A stretch of 64,000 bases of DNA from Sinonovacula constricta (lineage: Eukaryota; Mollusca; Bivalvia; Cardiida; Solecurtidae): assembly GCA_007844125.1 (NCBI GenBank), contig CM017559.1, positions 33,323,363-33,387,362 on the forward strand, read 5' to 3'. The notes under the pieces were generated by a model. That model ran no database searches. It was not told where the DNA came from and saw only the letters and a program-made list of their open reading frames with translations. The position numbers and the translations under genes are program-made. The first letter of the stretch is position 1. The number at the start of each line of letters is the position of its first letter. Shown here one piece after another: positions 1 through 9,412 of the stretch.

Positions 1-232
1 ACTAAGGAATAAGTCTTATTTGTAATTGAATGCTATCGGATGATTTATGCATATATGTTAAACGTAGTCCTATTATTCAAAACGCGGGTCTGTGTTATGC
101 AAAACAAAGATATATGAATTCCTTTTACTTTTACAAGACACATGTCTTTATGCGATTTGTATATATTTGCGAATGAGGGCACATGCAAATACAACAAAAA
201 CACGTTGTTTTCGATATTTTCAATATATGATT
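1..232. other. Unassigned flank
   Basis: No gene, tandem repeat or recognised mobile element is visible here. The short open frames have no family signature. Confidence 0.5.
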
Positions 233-480
233 TTGGGGTTCATCGTTCACCAACAATGGAGACGGTAGCAGATATAGTGCTGCCTTCACTGTGTATAGCA
301 TGCCATGAACAACTGGCGTGATACCACACCCAATCACACAATCCTGACACCTGGCCAACCAGGCGTGGAACTACTCTTTTATGTGCTTGAGCGTTAGCAA
401 GGAAGTTATACCAATACCACTTTTAACGACTTTGGTATGTCGAACCAGGAGCCTCCCGTACCTGGAACTCTTAATATATA
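233..480 (-). mobile_element. SINE-B copy, degraded
   Basis: This matches the body of the SINE family called B here. Shared blocks are GCAGATATAGTGCTGCCTT, the TGTGTATAGCATGCC stretch, GATACCACACCCAATCACA and the ACGACTTTGGTATGTCG block before a worn tRNA-like head near 440-475. The head lies at high coordinates, so the copy is on the minus strand. Fuller relatives are at 19,514-19,812 and 63,548-63,862. The ends are eroded and no target duplication was found. Confidence 0.65.
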
Positions 481-1020
481 TAATAAGCTGGTTAGCATTT
501 TTTTTTCTATGTGTCGAACAACAAAGCAACTCTCAGTGCAAGTCAAACAGCCAACCTATTCATTGTCAAAATACCACGTCAAATCCATGAAATAATATGA
601 ACATCCCGCGGTGAAGACCAGTCAAATATCAATACAATTTGTTACTTTGTTAAGACATTTAAATTAACTCCACAGTAGTTAACATCACAATAAAGAAGCA
701 ACATTCAGGCAAATAAATCACGCAGAGAAACGCGTCTCCTTCTCAAAATTTATTACACTGTCGAGGTTTCAAATGGCTTAAAATTGAAATTACGATTACA
801 AAGGGAGTCTCATTCATACAACTAATACCTTAGAAACATTTCGTGACAAAGTCGATCTAACAAACGAATAATTACGAGATTCAGAAAACTCGTCTTTTCT
901 TGGAAACTGAAGGAAACGAAGACGGCCTTGTTCCAGAAAGAAAAAAAAACACAACCTAAATGAACGAAACTAACAAACATAAACAAACAAATAACAAAAA
1001 CTTAAAGGTTGTATCCGATA
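481..1020. other. Unassigned sequence
   Basis: AT-rich sequence with no supported gene or repeat. It leads directly into the GTTT target duplication of the LTR array. Confidence 0.45.
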
Positions 1021-1024
1021 GTTT

Positions 1025-1192
1025 TGTAACGACCGTAGGGTTAGAAATATAAGCGCTTCAAACCAGCCTCGCTGCTGGGTTAACTCTTTAGCGACGTGTT
1101 TTCAGCGGCTTCCAGAGTTGCGCGGTTAAGCAACGGTTACCGTGGCCGGTGTACGGATGGGTGACCGTTGGGGAGCGCCGGCCTGCGTTACA
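1025..1192 (+). repeat. LTR 1 of the TRIM-like array
   Basis: 168-bp LTR, TGTAACG...CGTTACA. It differs from the other three LTRs at about three positions (GACCGTAGGG and TTAGAAATAT early, TCCAGAG in the middle). An ATATAAG motif sits about 23 bases in and could be TATA-like. The right third carries the 5S-like block. Confidence 0.85.
1126..1181 (+). promoter_or_regulatory. 5S rRNA-like internal promoter segment in LTR 1
   Basis: TTAAGCA at 1126-1132 matches the box-A region of animal 5S rRNA genes (CTAAGCA). After exactly 22 bases, as in vertebrate 5S, GGATGGGTGACCG at 1155-1167 matches box C (GGATGGGAGACCG) at 12 of 13 positions. GGGGAGCGCCGG follows in register with the GGGAATACCGG of 5S. 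The 5' half of 5S is not clearly present, so this is a derived fragment and not a 5S gene. The same block recurs 270, 540 and 810 bases downstream. It would be expected to recruit TFIIIA/RNA polymerase III if functional; that role is inference. The 5S comparison is from memory of the family. Confidence 0.7.
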
Positions 1193-1193
1193 T

Positions 1194-1211
1194 TGGTGGC
1201 AGCGGTGGGAT
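1194..1211 (+). other. Primer-binding site, tRNA-Leu type
   Basis: TGGTGGCAGCGGTGGGAT begins one base after the LTR end. It is the reverse complement of the 3' end of animal tRNA-Leu (AAG/UAG), which ends ATCCCACCGCTGCCA plus CCA. That is an 18-base match, as expected of a reverse-transcription primer site. Copies are at 1464-1481 and 1734-1751. Confidence 0.8.
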
Positions 1212-1280
1212 AGTCAACTGCCGGACTGGAGTTGCGTGACCACGGAACTTCCCAGGCCAAGACTCGGGACGAGACTTCTC

Positions 1281-1291
1281 GGAGGGGGGAG
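1281..1291 (+). other. Polypurine tract
   Basis: GGAGGGGGGAG lies three bases upstream of LTR 2, the place where plus-strand synthesis is primed in LTR elements. Copies are at 1551-1561 and 1821-1831. Confidence 0.75.
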
Positions 1292-1294
1292 TAA

Positions 1295-1462
1295 TGTAAC
1301 GACCGCAGGGGTAGAAATATAAGCGCTTCAAACCAGCCTCGCTGCTGGGTTAACTCTTTAGCGACGTGTTTTCAGCGGCTTCCCGAGTTGCGCGGTTAAG
1401 CAACGGTTACCGTGGCCGGTGTACGGATGGGTGACCGTTGGGGAGCGCCGGCCTGCGTTACA
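1295..1462 (+). repeat. LTR 2 of the TRIM-like array
   Basis: 168-bp LTR with the same ends as LTR 1. It appears identical to LTRs 3 and 4. The 5S-like block lies at 1396-1451. Confidence 0.85.
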
Positions 1463-1564
1463 TTGGTGGCAGCGGTGGGATAGTCAACTGCCGGACTGGA
1501 GTTGCGTGCCCACGGAACTTCCCAGGCCAAGTCTCGGGACGAGACTTCTCGGAGGGGGGAGTAA

Positions 1565-1732
1565 TGTAACGACCGCAGGGGTAGAAATATAAGCGCTTCA
1601 AACCAGCCTCGCTGCTGGGTTAACTCTTTAGCGACGTGTTTTCAGCGGCTTCCCGAGTTGCGCGGTTAAGCAACGGTTACCGTGGCCGGTGTACGGATGG
1701 GTGACCGTTGGGGAGCGCCGGCCTGCGTTACA
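1565..1732 (+). repeat. LTR 3 of the TRIM-like array
   Basis: 168-bp LTR, apparently identical to LTR 2. The 5S-like block lies at 1666-1721. Confidence 0.85.
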
Positions 1733-1834
1733 TTGGTGGCAGCGGTGGGATAGTCAACTGCCGGACTGGAGTTGCGTGCCCACGGAACTTCCCAGGCCAA
1801 GTCTCGGGACGAGACTTCTCGGAGGGGGGAGTAA

Positions 1835-2002
1835 TGTAACGACCGCAGGGGTAGAAATATAAGCGCTTCAAACCAGCCTCGCTGCTGGGTTAACTCTTTA
1901 GCGACGTGTTTTCAGCGGCTTCCCGAGTTGCGCGGTTAAGCAACGGTTACCGTGGCCGGTGTACGGATGGGTGACCGTTGGGGAGCGCCGGCCTGCGTTA
2001 CA
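1835..2002 (+). repeat. LTR 4 of the TRIM-like array, outer 3' LTR
   Basis: 168-bp LTR ending CGTTACA directly before the GTTT duplication at 2003-2006. No primer site follows it, so it is the genuine outer end. The 5S-like block lies at 1936-1991. Confidence 0.85.
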
Positions 2003-2009
2003 GTTTGAA

Positions 2010-2240
2010 TGATTTATTTTTCTCAAACAACCAAATAAATTATTGTGGTCTGTATAGATCTTGTGAAATGCTGTTTATTGATGTCCTACGTCAGTGAAGC
2101 AAAACGCCCAAACTCGTCGTGAATAGCAAGCTGTTTTCAAGCTAGGTAAATCACAAAACCTAGTTACTTTTGGAATTACGTTGAATCATCATCCGGGTTA
2201 TCTGCTCTGATGTCGATATCTATATTTAATAAAAATCCCC
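2010..2240 (+). repeat. Dispersed repeat E, copy 1
   Basis: Shares ordered blocks with 3590-3760, 4645-4890 and 16555-16790: CCAAATAAATTATTGT, then a GTTTATTGATGTCCTAC block, then a TGACGT/TGATGTCGAT block followed by AAAAATCCC. I do not recognise the family. It has no coding capacity. Confidence 0.55.
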
Positions 2241-2870
2241 AACATGCTTATTTGTAGATATGAAATAATCATCATTTAGAACAATTTATTTTACAGTGTG
2301 TACTGTATTGCAATTAAGTTAGTGTTAAAAACGTCTTTTCTTAGACTTAAGTTTAAGTTTTTGCAGAACTAATGCCCATATTGCACCAAACTATGTTAAT
2401 ATATTGATACATACACTAAAGGAACCTCTCGGATACCACCTTTAAAATAAGTTGAAAAGAAAAAGTCGTTAAAAAGAAAAAGTCATTTTAGACCTCAAGA
2501 AGATTCGTAAAGCAAGATGTTGAGACAACATACATTTGTACTACACGTACTATCTTACATACGCCTAATGTAAGTTTAAAAACATATAACAATATGAATT
2601 TCCTAAATGGAACTGGAGCTTCGAGTTTATATTCAAACCTCTTAAATGACACAAGTCGTGTTTTATGTCTTCGCGAAGTGTCCGATTTGAAGGACTTAAA
2701 AATAAAGAGGACATAATTTTAACGCTACTTACCTTACAACCAACAACATTGGACACTGTGGAGACTGATCGAGACTAAGTATCGACAATGCAAACGAACC
2801 AGTCATAACGGTATTGCTGACTTTTAACTAACATAACGAATTAATAATGACTAACTGTTTCGCACCTGTT
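2241..2870. other. Unassigned sequence
   Basis: AT-rich, with no gene or clear repeat. It ends at the probable target site of the next transposon. Confidence 0.4.
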
Positions 2871-2875
2871 GTATG

Positions 2876-3523
2876 CAGGGGCGTGCCTGCCGTTACGCAC
2901 TTACGCACGTGCGTACAGTGGCTTCCAGAAATTGAAAAAATAAAAACGCCAAAAAGCGAATAAAAATCGTCGCCTAACCCGGGTTAGGCACTACCTGTAA
3001 GATCTAGTGGTTTTCATCATTCAAATAAATATTATAATTTAAGGTTTTGTACAACTTCTTCTGTAATCAATGAGGTATTTTGGTCTTCTGCTGTAAAACA
3101 GTTCTGTGCACTGTTCGCCTTTGACCTGCATGTATTCATTATTGAATCTTGACAGTGTTTTTTTTTATAATTTCGCACATGAGTGCGTGTATATATGTTC
3201 ATACGTATGAAACTTTTTTCATCGCTGTTCATTCTAAACATGTCATTGTTCTGATTATGTAACTACCATTAATTTAGATATTTGATCACGGTTTAATTAC
3301 AAATGTCTAACTTACATCCATTTTTTTCTTGTTTGACTATATACATATGTAGTCCTAATTTTACTACTTTTTCAAGTGATAGTTATTGGCAATTTTTTAT
3401 GTTTAAAAACGCCCCAGAATGCAGCTACGGCGTTATGTAGTAAAAAATTTTTCCGGGGGAGCATGGCCCCGGACACCCCTAGCAGGAGTGCGTATACACA
3501 AAAGTCGTCTAGGCACGCCCCTG
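2876..3523 (+). mobile_element. Non-autonomous DNA transposon with 13-bp TIRs
   Basis: The left end CAGGGGCGTGCCT and the right end AGGCACGCCCCTG are perfect 13-bp inverted repeats. GTATG lies outside both ends (2871-2875, 3524-3528). The interior has no transposase. The left part shares TTACGCACNTACGCACGTGCGTA and an 18-bp palindrome at 2972-2989 with the element at 13,891-14,262, whose 8-bp duplication points to hAT. The shorter flanking match here may be a decayed 8-bp site. Confidence 0.75.
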
Positions 3524-3589
3524 GTATGGGTGCAAGTTTTAAAACTTGTGTCCGAAAGCTTGTACGAAATCCTTTTTGTTCCAAAACAA

Positions 3590-3760
3590 TCAAATATACT
3601 ATTAGAAGATGAAAACATTCCACAAAATGATGTAATATGCTGCCCTACATCTACGTGAATACTGAAGCATGAGGGCTCATTCGTCATTTCAAACATGTAC
3701 TTCCTATCATAGACACGCTGCAATGAAAGATAGCGTGACAAACGAATAATTACCGAATTC
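3590..3760 (+). repeat. Dispersed repeat E, copy 2
   Basis: Degraded copy sharing the CATTTCAAACATGTACTTCCTATC block and neighbouring order with the other three copies. Its edges are uncertain. Confidence 0.45.
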
Positions 3761-3950
3761 AGATAGAGCCCAACTTGCCGTCAAGTCTTAATTACTGGGA
3801 TCCTTTATCCGAAAAGAAGGATGTACGTTATTTGTTGTTGTGTTGTTGTTGTTTTTTGACAACTTTTTGGAAAATGGTTTCTTTTTAGCGTTGTAGCTAG
3901 AAGTGTTTGAAGATTCTGTTTATCTTACACCCTTGGTAAGATCTGAAATA

Positions 3951-4196
3951 GGGGGCGCCCGTGATATAGTGGTAGAGTCGCTGATTTGTAACTCGTCTGA
4001 GTGCTTAGCCTCTCACCGCGTGGGTTCGAGTGCCGTTCGGGGGCGAAGACTTAATGTGAAAAGGTTTTCCAGCTGACTTTCGGTGCGCCAGTGGTTCTAC
4101 CCAGACATGTGTCTGGGGTCTTCCTCCACCAAAAATTTGGACGTTGCTATAATGATAAAAATGGTCGCTGCAATGTATTTCAAAAACAAAACAAAC
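3951..4196 (+). mobile_element. SINE-A, full-length tRNA-derived copy
   Basis: The best copy of the family. A tRNA-like head contains a box-A-like TAGTGGTAGAGTCGC and a box-B-like GGGTTCGAGTGCC. It is followed by a conserved body with CCCAGACATGTGTCTGGGGT and CTTCCTCCACCA, and an A-rich tail. A perfect 13-bp target duplication, AAGATCTGAAATA, lies at 3938-3950 and 4197-4209. The body recurs at least fourteen times in this window, mostly inside the carboxypeptidase gene. Confidence 0.9.
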
Positions 4197-4209
4197 AAGA
4201 TCTGAAATA

Positions 4210-4640
4210 CCGAATACTTTATCGTAAATTAAAAAAAAACATAACCACAAAAATGACCAAACACCAATTTAAAATACAAAACAATGCCATGCGCACAAGC
4301 TGTAACGTGTGCATGTCCAGTAACTGGAACACCCTGGACAATTTCAAGATGTGACGAACGTCAAATCCAAAATATCGGTTATAACGCAGTTGACTTCAAT
4401 TTAGTGACAGTGACTAACAAACGATTATACGTTCTCGTCTGCTGTTTTCATTATCATAAAGTAACAGCTGTAGGCGACTGACAACTATATTGTATTAATA
4501 TTATTCTAATTCGAAATGGTAGTTCCCTTACAAATGATAAATCCTAAAACCTTGGAGACAACATTGTAAGCCCATAAATAACATTTAAGCCCTTATAAAC
4601 ATTTTAGTCTAATTAAAACACTAATAAGTTTATTTTCATT
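4210..4640. other. Unassigned sequence
   Basis: AT-rich sequence with no supported gene. Isolated AAGCCCATAAA motifs near 4570-4600 foreshadow the minisatellite downstream. Confidence 0.4.
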
Positions 4641-4644
4641 ACTA

Positions 4645-4890
4645 TTGTTACTTGAACAGATATCGCAAAATGCTGCTTATTGATGTCCTACACCAGTATG
4701 AATAGTGAACCATAACGCCACAATCATTACAAACATGTATTTCCTATCTGAGCTATGCTGCACAGTTAGCTTTTTTTTAAACTACGACAAGCACGTGACC
4801 ACTTATGTTTTAGTTCATCCGCGTCATCCGCTGTGACGTTGATGTGTATTTTTAGCAGAAATCCCAATCTTTCTTTTTTCTAGATTTGAA
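4645..4890 (+). repeat. Dispersed repeat E, copy 3
   Basis: Shares GTGAACCATAACG, a TACAAACATGTATTTCCTATC block and GCTGTGACGTTGATG with the copy at 16,555-16,790. It is non-coding. Confidence 0.6.
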
Positions 4891-4954
4891 AAGAATGAAG
4901 ATTTTAAGTGTTGATTAACGAGTTTTACTGCTCCAAAATTAATCGTCAAAACAG

Positions 4955-5495
4955 TTCAGCCCATAAAGACATGTCAGATCATAAAAACATTTCAGCCCAT
5001 AAAACATTTAAGATCGTAAAAAATCAGCCAATATAAACACTTAAGATCGTAAAAACACTTTAGCACATAAAATCATGTAAGATCGTAAACAACATTTCAG
5101 CCCATCAAAAATATGTAAGATCCTTAAAATATTTCAGCCCATATAAACTATTTTAGCCCATAAAAACATTTCAGCCCATATAAACCATTTCAGCCCATAT
5201 AAACTATTTTAGCCCATAAAAACATTTCAGCCCATATAAACCATTTCAGCCCATATAAACTATTTTAGCCCATAAAAACATGTAAGATCGTAAAAACATT
5301 TTAGCTCATAAAACACGTAAGATCATATAAACATTTTAGCCCATAAAAGCATGTACCACGTAAGATTATAAAATCATTTCAGTCCATAACAACATGTAAG
5401 ATCGTAAACAACATTTCAGCCCATAAAAATGTAATATCATAAAAACTGTTCAGTCCATAAAAATATCTAATATAATAAAAACAGTTAAGCCCATA
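4955..5495 (+). repeat. Degenerate AGCCCATAAAAACATTT minisatellite
   Basis: Roughly 17-18-bp units alternate between an AGCCCATAAA form and an AAGATCGTAAAAAC form. A CAGCCCATATAAACCATTT subunit is locally duplicated near 5140-5270. The units drift and no frame is conserved. Confidence 0.75.
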
Positions 5496-5835
5496 AAAAT
5501 ATGTACACTATGACAAGAAATATCTTTAATAAGATACGTGGTGTTGGCGAGGTTTTTATTAACACAATGTATAGGTGTTTTTTTTTCCAGGAAATGAGCT
5601 GTCAGAATACCGAGGCATTACATGTTTACAGTTGCTGCTTCGATATTAATCTTGTATTGTCGATGACAGGATTTTTAATTTTTGTAAAACTGCTACGCCA
5701 TATTCGTACGGTTAATAGGAACAATACGGTATATGGCGATACATAGAATTTTTACCAATGGTAGTCGCTCTGATATTAAGTCGGGCTGACCTTGAGTAAG
5801 TAGGTCAAAAGTGAGGTTAGACAGCTACTCCGAGA
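5496..5835. other. Unassigned gap between minisatellite blocks
   Basis: An 81-codon plus-strand frame at 5501-5746 starts within the minisatellite and shows no family signature, so it is not called a gene. Confidence 0.4.
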
Positions 5836-6060
5836 ACAAAACACATTTAAGACCATATAAAACATTAAAATTTATATAAACCATTTAAGAAAAAAAACAC
5901 ATTTAAGAGCATATTAAACATTAAACCCATATAAAACATTTCAACCCATGAAAACATGTATGAACATAAAAGCAGTTCAATCCATAAAAACATGTATGAC
6001 CATAAAAAAAATATATAAGCCCATATAAAACATTTAAGACCATATAAAACAATGAAGCCT
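5836..6060 (+). repeat. Second block of the AGCCCATATAAAACATTT minisatellite
   Basis: The same motif family as 4955-5495, more degraded, with CATATAAAACATTTAAGACC variants. Confidence 0.65.
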
Positions 6061-6503
6061 ACTCCTTGTCACACGTCGTTACGACTCTGACAAACATTTA
6101 GCGGACCCGACAAACAGAAGCGAAATATCACATCCCTTTAGCATTTGTAAAATCGTTATGGCTGGAAATTACTGGAGAGTGGTTATTGTTGATGGGTTTC
6201 CTTTAGAACGGACGACTTTCACCGGATGTTGAAACATTTCGTGACAAGGAATCCACATATTAATGGCAACTGGACATTACTACAACATTGTTTCAAAAAT
6301 AGTTCTCAATTAACTATATTATGACGCTTAAAACAGTTTGACAGTTGTCTCAATGGTATGTGATTGTAAAACTGGATGCGCAGTATTTAACAGTCCTACA
6401 ATAATACATGGCTATACTTTGAATACCCGTTAAGTAGCGACAGTTTTTAATAAATTGTAGTTTCGGGGAAAAAAAATTGAAAAGCGTATACTTCACTTCA
6501 GCA

Positions 6504-6742
6504 CAGGGGCGGATCCAGAAAATTGTGTTTGGGGGGGGGGGGGGTGCTGTAGGATGGGGATGGGGTGGTGGTGGATGTTATGAATCAAGATCCATTCAAC
6601 TTTATCGCAGGAAATACTATTTATATAAACCAACCTGGTAAATGAGTAGAGATGTGGAAATACATACATGTAATATATATATATATTACATGTATGTTGG
6701 TAGGGGCTAGGGGACGCAACCCACTCCCTGGATCCATACCTG
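6504..6742 (+). mobile_element. hAT-type MITE with perfect 8-bp target duplication
   Basis: Begins CAGGGGCGGATCCAG and ends with the degraded complement CTGGATCCATACCTG. CTTCAGCA flanks both sides (6496-6503, 6743-6750); an 8-bp duplication is diagnostic of the hAT/P-like target size. The interior holds a 14-G run (6531-6544) and a palindrome around 6660-6694 whose arms are TACATGTAATATAT. There are no coding regions. Confidence 0.8.
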
Positions 6743-6750
6743 CTTCAGCA

Positions 6751-8040
6751 TATTGTTGTTTAAGTGATGAACACACTGAAGATTTCTGGCATGAGGCAAC
6801 TGTGTACATGTTACTGGCTGCAAGAGTAGATCAGTTTTTTGTACTTATTACCAAATCTGTTAATTAGGGCATCCCTGCTTGAGCAGATTATATTCTATTC
6901 AATCGAAGATCGCATTTAAGCCATTTTGAGCAATCGCAATTTATTAGCGGAGAAACAGAAAAGTTACAAATCGATTTAGCAATTTTGCATATCTTTCATG
7001 AACAAAATACCTGTACAAGTAAGTTTATCATCATAAATATACATCTTACCCATGCTAGGGTAAAGTTTTGATTGCAGATTAAAGCTTTTTGTGTTTTCAT
7101 TCTCTGGGGATTATGTGTAGGCAACTAAATAGTCTGCATACAGGCCGCTACGCGCCTGAACATCGGGAAGTTGTCTGTCTGAATTGTTTGACATGCCATT
7201 TGCAGACATTTCCTTAGTCTGATATATTATTGGCGTCCGCCCTGAAACGCGGCGCCTTGTATGGAATGCGTTAGAAACTTGGGAATATAGCTGTTGTAGT
7301 TATCACGACTTTCGCAATTCCTTGGCTGTATACGGACAAGTCTATTTCGTGGAATTGGCCAAGATGTTGCGAGTGGTTATTATGTGTTATAGATTTGTAC
7401 CACTTCAACTTCTCACCGGGTATATAACGTACCGAATTCGACAACTTTGACTAAGCGGGTTAAACGGGATTTATTCTCACCTGTTAGGAGTGCTGTACGA
7501 GGGTTTTAAGACTGTTATTCGTTCAATATTTCTTAAACGTTTTTTTTTTTCACAAGATAAGTTGCATTATTTATGAATTGTTTGATACATTTAGACAATA
7601 TGCAATACCAATGGTGCAGCAAATGTTATGTCCATGTGAAGGCAAATTGTTCGACCATATTATTAGCTCAACTTAGGTCAAAGTACTCATCGGATAACCG
7701 GCGTTGTCGTTTGTCAGATAACATATATAAACATACAATGTATATTTTACGACCTTTTATGATTTGCATCATTGTTGTTTTTTTTTAATCCCTGGCTATC
7801 GTTACCCATAAACATATAACAATACTAAATTTTGTTTCGTTGGTATGGGTGGTTGAAAATGTGTACAGCTTTGTTCCAAATGACGTCACTTTTTATTGTA
7901 CATGCATATCTAAACGGCGCACCTATGAACATGTTGTCCTTCAAATCATTGTTTTGTCTTTGTGTTGGGAAAATCAAAAGCGAGGTGACGCCTTCAATCT
8001 ATACGTTCTAACTTTATCCATTGTCGGCCCCTTAACCTAG
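6751..8040. other. Unassigned single-copy-looking sequence
   Basis: Short unlinked frames only. No repeat or gene was recognised. Confidence 0.4.
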
Positions 8041-8054
8041 AATAACTTGAACTA

Positions 8055-8091
8055 CGCGCGCGCATGCGTGCGCCCGTGCGTGTGTGTGATA
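8055..8091. repeat. Alternating purine-pyrimidine tract
   Basis: A CGCGCGCATGCGTGCG stretch followed by GTGCGTGTGTGTG. Such tracts can adopt Z-DNA; no function is shown. Confidence 0.5.
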
Positions 8092-8554
8092 CATGTTCTG
8101 TATTTATGGCACTTACGAATAAGCTACTGTTAACTTGATAGGGACACAACCATTTAAATAAATATATGTCCGAAATTTTTGGTTCGTGTGTAATACATTT
8201 GACACCGATAACTCTGTGAGCTGACTCGTGTTCGTGTATTGACAAATCCATTGCCCTCAAACGCCACTATCATCAGGATATTGAAACTCTCGTCATGTCC
8301 TATAAAACGGCCATCCATTGACAAGAGTTCTCGAAATCGATGACAGTATGCAGTCAGCCTTCTTCTTAATAAATCACGCCCAATACCATTACCGCATAAT
8401 AAAATCGTAAATGTTTGGTTGCCATGGACAAACATGTTATTTGCTAGTTGTTAGTTTGAAATAATGTCATTCGTCGTTTGCGATGTTTTAACTTTTTATC
8501 TAAATTTGCTCTTATTCAATCTAGATAAAAACGAAAAAATATATATTTATAATG

Positions 8555-8587
8555 ATACTACTACTGCTGCTGCTACTACTTCTACTT

Positions 8588-8636
<49 letters not shown>
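8555..8636. repeat. (CTA)n triplet microsatellite, left arm
   Basis: CTA triplets with CTG and CCA interruptions. They are the reverse complement of the TAG array that begins at 8695, giving two arms able to pair. Confidence 0.85.
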
Positions 8637-8694
8637 GCAGTAGTTCCGCTTATACTACTAATACTAATAATTTAATAATAATATTACTACTACC

Positions 8695-8706
8695 TGTAGT
8701 AGTAGC

Positions 8707-8764
<58 letters not shown>

Positions 8765-8803
8765 ATAGTAGTAGTAGTAGTAGTAGAAGTAGTTGTAGTA
8801 ATG

Positions 8804-8877
<74 letters not shown>

Positions 8878-8892
8878 TGTTGTTGTTGTTGT
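8695..8892. repeat. (TAG)n triplet microsatellite, right arm
   Basis: About 60 TAG triplets with few interruptions, ending in TTG triplets. The homopolymeric frames across it (poly-Val, poly-Leu, poly-Thr) are artefacts of the triplet period. Confidence 0.9.
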
Positions 8893-9286
8893 ACCGCTTC
8901 TAATAATGCAATATGCAATAATAATGATATTAATACTAGAAATTAAAATACTACTTCTGCTACTAGTCCTACTTGCATGCACTTGGACTTGCAGGGATAC
9001 ATACACTTGTGTACAAATGTTGATTCATGTGACATGTAAATGCATGTTTAATCATGGTATTACATATACATGAATTAAATAGTTTCTAAATAAAACAAGA
9101 CCAGATATTTGTTTTTAACAGAAAATACTATGTCCAAAATTCTATTTGATCTCAAAATGTCTAAATGCTTTAGAAGTGTTTGATTTGTCTTTACTACATC
9201 TTTTTATTCAAACTGAAGTTTGTGTTATTCTTTTTCATCTTCGCGTTTGATTATTAAATATTCAGATCTATTTATTCAACTGTTTG

Positions 9287-9412
9287 TTAACAATGGCCTT
9301 ATGCCGAGATAAGAATTTCGGCACAGACTATGTAAAGGTACAGGGAAAATTGGGTATGTTTGTTTTACACCCTCTAATATTAAAAATAAGTCAGGGCAAT
9401 GGCCATTGTTAA
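9287..9412. mobile_element. MITE with TTAA target site
   Basis: TTAACAATGGCC at 9287-9298 and GGCCATTGTTAA at 9401-9412 form a perfect 12-bp inverted pair. The outer TTAA reads as the target duplication. This fits the piggyBac/Kolobok type of insertion. The interior is non-coding. Confidence 0.6.

Larger units (their letters stand above)
1021..2006 (+). mobile_element. Tandem TRIM-like LTR element (LTR-internal x3, then LTR)
   Basis: The array has a strict 270-bp period and consists of four 168-bp LTRs alternating with three 102-bp internal segments. Each LTR starts TGTAACG and ends CGTTACA, the TG...CA inverted ends typical of LTRs. Each internal segment opens, one base after the LTR, with a TGGTGGCAGCGGTGGGAT primer-site-like motif and closes with a purine tract. 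The whole block is bounded by GTTT at 1021-1024 and 2003-2006, a 4-bp target duplication. There is no coding capacity, so an autonomous element must supply the proteins. LTRs 2-4 and internals 2-3 look identical; the first unit differs at about five positions. Short LTRs with a roughly 100-bp non-coding interior fit the TRIM class, for which tandem LTR-internal-LTR arrays are known. A plain satellite would not explain primer site, purine tract, LTR ends and target duplication together. Confidence 0.85.

Noticed and set aside
1126..1190. A real 5S rRNA gene cluster
   Set aside because: Only the promoter-containing 3' half resembles 5S; the 5' half is not recognisable, there is no T-run terminator, and LTR signals surround it.
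8552..9073. 173-codon plus-strand frame and two minus-strand frames
   Set aside because: Homopolymeric Leu/Val/Thr products of triplet microsatellites.
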